A DNA stretch of 9,489 nucleotides from an archaeon (lineage in GTDB: Archaea; Thermoproteota; QMWL01): positions 1 through 9,489 of the forward strand of contig QMWL02000021.1 of the NCBI GenBank assembly GCA_003661605.2. The letters are read 5' to 3'. A program made the position numbers and the translations under genes. Shown piece by piece: positions 6,583-9,489 of the stretch. Numbering within the stretch: position 1 is the stretch's first letter; each line of letters starts with the position of its first letter. The notes under the pieces were generated by a model. It did not search any database and was not told the origin of the DNA. It worked only from the letters and a program-made list of their open reading frames with translations.

Positions 6583-8673
6583 ATGCGCTTACCTTACATC
6601 GTAACACTAGCTTTTCTTATCTCAATAACCTGTCTATCATTACCTAGCATTGCTACTTTAGCCTCTCCATCTGATGCACTTTGGCCTTCTCCACGCTACG
6701 ATTTTTCGAATACCGGGTTTAAAATCAGCTGCTCTACGCTTCCATTAGGTACGTACAACACACGCTGGGCTTTGAACAATACCCTCTGTAATTATTCTAC
6801 AATCGTACCTTGGAGGCGCACGTATGCAGTCTCTCTTCACAATACTACCCACCTACTTATGATCGATGCCACCAACAGGACACTACTCGATACATGGGAG
6901 TGCCTAGCTAGTGCAACTGTCGCTGTAGTTCGTGGCAACCAGATCTACACTCTTGTAGCTACGCTGAACGATGAAAACTCCATAAAGGTAGCGTGTTTCG
7001 ACGAAGCTGGAAACTCTATTTGGCAGTACGTTCAACCTCTTCAGAAATCTGTCTCAAACCCCTCTCTGCTTCTTCAAGCAACACCTGATACCGCCTTTGT
7101 ATTCGTGGACCGATGGTGTCTCACCCTCGACACTACCTCAGGACAGGTCATAGCTTGTTTTCAACTTCCTGGTTACTGTTCAGTACTCCCTGCACTAGCT
7201 TTTCTCCAATCGTCATTCAATGGAAACACCTCGTTAGCTGTTTTTGTTTCAAACAACTCAGTTTTCGCCTTTGGAGAGGACGGAAGTCTCCTGTGGTCAT
7301 ACAGTACTGCAGCCCCCATCGCCATTCCCCCGATCGTGATACACCGACCCTCAGAAAGCGGAACTGCTACCTTGTACTATGTAATAATCGCTGACAAATC
7401 AGGGTGCCTAAATCTGATAAGCCAAGGCGCCACACTATGGTCAAAGCATGTAGATGGAATTATCACAGGAATTGTTGTTTACCCTATGCCTCATCAGAAT
7501 CCTCTCTCAAGAACGAACCATCTTATTGCTATTTCCTTAAACAATGGATCACTTCTTTGTTTATACGGAGATAATGGCTCCATCGTATGGACGACCTCCA
7601 TAAATGCTACAATTCGCGTACCTCCTGTTGCGCTCTCGGTAGGGACAAGTGCTGCTGCACCTCAGCTTATCGTGGCCGCTCACGCTCGTGTCTACGTGTT
7701 AGATGCTTGGACAGGATGCGTCCAGGGAACCATCGTTCTCCCGCATCCTACTGATAGACAGTTAGCTCTAGCAGATATCGATGCAGACAGTAAAATTGAG
7801 ATTCTTGCAGTGGGGAATTATCAGCTGATTTGTGCTGATCTGGAGACTTTCTCTCCTCCCCTGGTTAGGATCGTCGAACCCTATCTTCGTCAAAACATCA
7901 GTAGTAGTACGATTAACATTACGTGGGTTTACTGGGACGACCTCGGTATTGATCGCTTTGAGGTTTTAATTAACAACACTAGAGTATACCACGGTTTCAA
8001 GCATACAATTCCGCTAAATTTAACGGATGGTTTCTATTCCTTAAGCATATTAGCTATTGATGTCTCTGGTCTAAAAAATATGTCCTCAACATGCTTTAGA
8101 GTTGATACAAAACCGCCACAGATTACGATTTATGGGCTTGACAACGAGACCACTATAAACTTGGGTGACACGATCTCAATCCGATGGACAGTTTCGGATA
8201 ACGGATCCGGGTTGTTTTATGTTGCTGCTATGCTAAATGCAACTCCTGTGAGTAACGAGGACGCAGGCTTCTATGAGTTTAATGCAACGCAAGATGGTGT
8301 TTACGTTTTCTCCATAATAGCATACGATTACGCTGGAAATACTATTAGAGCGTCACGTACCCTTTATGTAAGACGCCCTCTTTCGGACACTAATACCTCT
8401 CATTCAAATGAAACGAGTAGTCAACCCGACGAAAGCTCTACCGAGGAAAGCGCTCACCTTCTCGAAGGAGACGCTATGGTAGAGAATAGCACAAATACTG
8501 TACAATCCTCCCCGAGCAGTATCGAATCGCAAGTTTCACCAAACTGGTTTACAAGCTCAACGAGATGGCTACTCCTAACCGCCATAATCTTCTTTTCAGC
8601 GGTCTTTGCAGCATTTGCACTTGTCGTACGAAAGCGTAAGGCAACAATCCTCTTGCCCCGTCCCCGCAACTGA
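6583..8673 (+). CDS. Secreted, membrane-anchored PQQ-type beta-propeller protein with Ig-like domains
   Basis: The 696-residue product looks like a cell-surface protein. Residues 1-27 are a Sec signal peptide, with likely cleavage after TLA. The mature N-terminus carries WPSPRYDFSNTG, typical for the start of PQQ-like propellers. Blade marks (Gly-x-x-x-Trp type) place Trp at about 147, 238, 286, 336 and 376, with a Phe-bearing copy near 193, so blades repeat every 40-50 residues. A DIDADSKIE loop at 398-406 resembles a calcium-binding FG-GAP loop. Two Ig/Fn3-like domains follow (about 421-506 and 507-600), then a Ser/Thr/Glu-rich linker, one membrane helix (662-682) and a basic tail, RKRK at 683-686. 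There are 21 N-x-S/T sequons and 12 cysteines in the mature part, fitting glycosylation and disulfides outside the cell. The ligand is unknown, and true PQQ binding or enzyme activity is not indicated. Confidence 0.87.
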   Translation: MRLPYIVTLAFLISITCLSLPSIATLASPSDALWPSPRYDFSNTGFKISCSTLPLGTYNTRWALNNTLCNYSTIVPWRRTYAVSLHNTTHLLMIDATNRTLLDTWECLASATVAVVRGNQIYTLVATLNDENSIKVACFDEAGNSIWQYVQPLQKSVSNPSLLLQATPDTAFVFVDRWCLTLDTTSGQVIACFQLPGYCSVLPALAFLQSSFNGNTSLAVFVSNNSVFAFGEDGSLLWSYSTAAPIAIPPIVIHRPSESGTATLYYVIIADKSGCLNLISQGATLWSKHVDGIITGIVVYPMPHQNPLSRTNHLIAISLNNGSLLCLYGDNGSIVWTTSINATIRVPPVALSVGTSAAAPQLIVAAHARVYVLDAWTGCVQGTIVLPHPTDRQLALADIDADSKIEILAVGNYQLICADLETFSPPLVRIVEPYLRQNISSSTINITWVYWDDLGIDRFEVLINNTRVYHGFKHTIPLNLTDGFYSLSILAIDVSGLKNMSSTCFRVDTKPPQITIYGLDNETTINLGDTISIRWTVSDNGSGLFYVAAMLNATPVSNEDAGFYEFNATQDGVYVFSIIAYDYAGNTIRASRTLYVRRPLSDTNTSHSNETSSQPDESSTEESAHLLEGDAMVENSTNTVQSSPSSIESQVSPNWFTSSTRWLLLTAIIFFSAVFAAFALVVRKRKATILLPRPRN

Positions 8674-9489
8674 ACAGGTAGCAAGGTGGTTTTTCGAAGG
8701 TAAGCCTCCCCCCACCCGTTTCTTCCACCTGTTAGCCTCTCTTGATGCTTCTTATAGAAGAGGAGAGATTCTCGGCTCTATCACAACCTCCCCCCTCCCC
8801 CTCGCGCAACGCACCTTCTTTGAGCTGATGGACAGAAATCTAGGAGACCCTGGTCTATGTAAAGGCGCCCTCTTGGCAGAACGCTATGTAGTACACCTGA
8901 TATCCACTCTCCTTCACGCACCAGGACCTTACGGAAGCCTTACTGCTGGCGGTAGTGAGGCGAACCTAGTGGCTCTCTGGGCACTCCGTAAGCTCCGTGG
9001 GAAGGGAATGGTTATCGCTTGTGATCTGGTTCATCACTCGGTTAAAAAGGCCTGTAATCTTCTCGGACTACCCCTTAAGCTCGTACCCCACACCGACTCC
9101 TTCACTATGGATCTGGATGCTGTTGAGCAGGTTCTTCAACGCCAGCGTGTTACAGCTGTAGTAGCTACGGTCGGACACACCTGTACTGGCACGATAGATC
9201 CTATCTGGACTCTTTCCAAGCTCTGTGAAGCCTTTGACGTTCCTATACACGTTGATGCTGCTCTCTACGCGTTCATTCTCCCCTTTGTAGAAGAGGTTCT
9301 AGGAATCCCTCCCTGGGATTTCCGCCTTCCACAGATAATGTCCATGACCGCTGATCCTCATAAATTCGCTCTTGCACCAATACCATCAGGAAGTATCATA
9401 GTTAGAAACCCTAGCATTCTCCGAAGCATAGCCACCTACGTTAGCTATCTCGCTGGAGGTCCAACGTTTTCATGGCTGATCTCTGGAAC
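8621..9489 (+). CDS. mfnA: MfnA-like PLP-dependent decarboxylase (aspartate/tyrosine), 3' end outside window
   Basis: This group II PLP decarboxylase resembles archaeal MfnA, which decarboxylates tyrosine (methanofuran synthesis) or aspartate to beta-alanine for CoA; without a methanogen setting aspartate is the likelier substrate. Visible family blocks are GEILGSITTSPLP, NLGDPGL, TAGGSEANL, VHHSVKKA (His138 expected to stack on PLP), TGTIDP, HVDAA (Asp to the PLP nitrogen) and DPHKF with the PLP-binding Lys248 at 9362-9364. Numbering is from TTG 8621. The frame opens at 8588 after a stop and has no ATG or GTG before 8828, which would remove conserved N-terminal residues. Possible starts are TTG at 8606, 8615 or 8621, all inside the end of the propeller gene, so the start is uncertain. 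The frame is intact to the window end; the C-terminal domain is missing. Confidence 0.85.
   Translation, partial: MSYESVRQQSSCPVPATEQVARWFFEGKPPPTRFFHLLASLDASYRRGEILGSITTSPLPLAQRTFFELMDRNLGDPGLCKGALLAERYVVHLISTLLHAPGPYGSLTAGGSEANLVALWALRKLRGKGMVIACDLVHHSVKKACNLLGLPLKLVPHTDSFTMDLDAVEQVLQRQRVTAVVATVGHTCTGTIDPIWTLSKLCEAFDVPIHVDAALYAFILPFVEEVLGIPPWDFRLPQIMSMTADPHKFALAPIPSGSIIVRNPSILRSIATYVSYLAGGPTFSWLISG

Noticed and set aside
8454..8684. 76-residue open frame on the - strand at the propeller/decarboxylase junction
   Set aside because: It is antisense to the linker and membrane helix of the propeller gene, with no own features.
9068..9250. 60-residue open frame on the - strand
   Set aside because: It is antisense to conserved MfnA motifs, so it is a shadow.
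1..9489. CRISPR array, tRNA, insertion sequence or phage-like module
   Set aside because: No regular direct repeats, cloverleaf sequence, transposase or integrase was seen, and there is almost no non-coding space to hold one.

Overview
The window looks like a compact piece of an archaeal chromosome, most likely from a thermophile of the TACK (crenarchaeal-like) branch. The evidence is a single-chain class II glycyl-tRNA synthetase of the archaeal/eukaryotic kind, a tRNA-splicing endonuclease subunit, a HerA-family (DUF87) ATPase, a CoaBC of the archaeal sequence type, and an MfnA-type PLP decarboxylase. GTG and possibly TTG starts are common and Shine-Dalgarno sites are scarce. The exact lineage cannot be read from the sequence. 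Arginine codons lean to CGN, which is not typical of well-known hyperthermophilic Crenarchaeota.

Left part (1-4974, + strand). The window opens inside the 3' end of the glycyl-tRNA synthetase gene (anticodon-binding domain). After a 39-base gap with a plausible leaderless promoter comes a tightly packed four-gene run. It holds a DUF47/PhoU-like helical protein (440-1153), tRNA endonuclease EndA (1155-1709, catalytic triad intact), a HerA/FtsK-superfamily ATPase (best start 1706, ATGA overlap with endA), and a 588-residue soluble coiled-coil protein with a basic tail (3208-4974). Junctions are 1 base, a 4-base overlap and 2 bases, so the four are probably co-transcribed. The ATPase plus coiled-coil pair, without NurA, Mre11 or Rad50 alongside, is the part most likely to be an undescribed system.

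Middle (4971-6532, - strand). A two-gene unit runs the other way: a small Mth938-domain (DUF498) protein overlaps the start of coaBC by 7 bases. CoaBC makes 4'-phosphopantetheine from 4'-phosphopantothenate. The coaBC stop and the coiled-coil gene stop share one CTAG, so these convergent genes have no space between them.

Right part (6583-9489, + strand). A 50-base divergent spacer with one central AT-rich core leads to a secreted, membrane-anchored PQQ-type beta-propeller protein with two Ig-like domains and 21 N-glycosylation sequons. An MfnA-like aspartate/tyrosine decarboxylase gene follows, overlapping it or nearly so, and runs off the end of the window. If it is an aspartate decarboxylase it would supply beta-alanine for the CoA route served by coaBC.

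Almost everything is coding. No stretch above 300 bases lacks a gene, and I see no tRNA, rRNA, CRISPR array, insertion sequence or attachment site.
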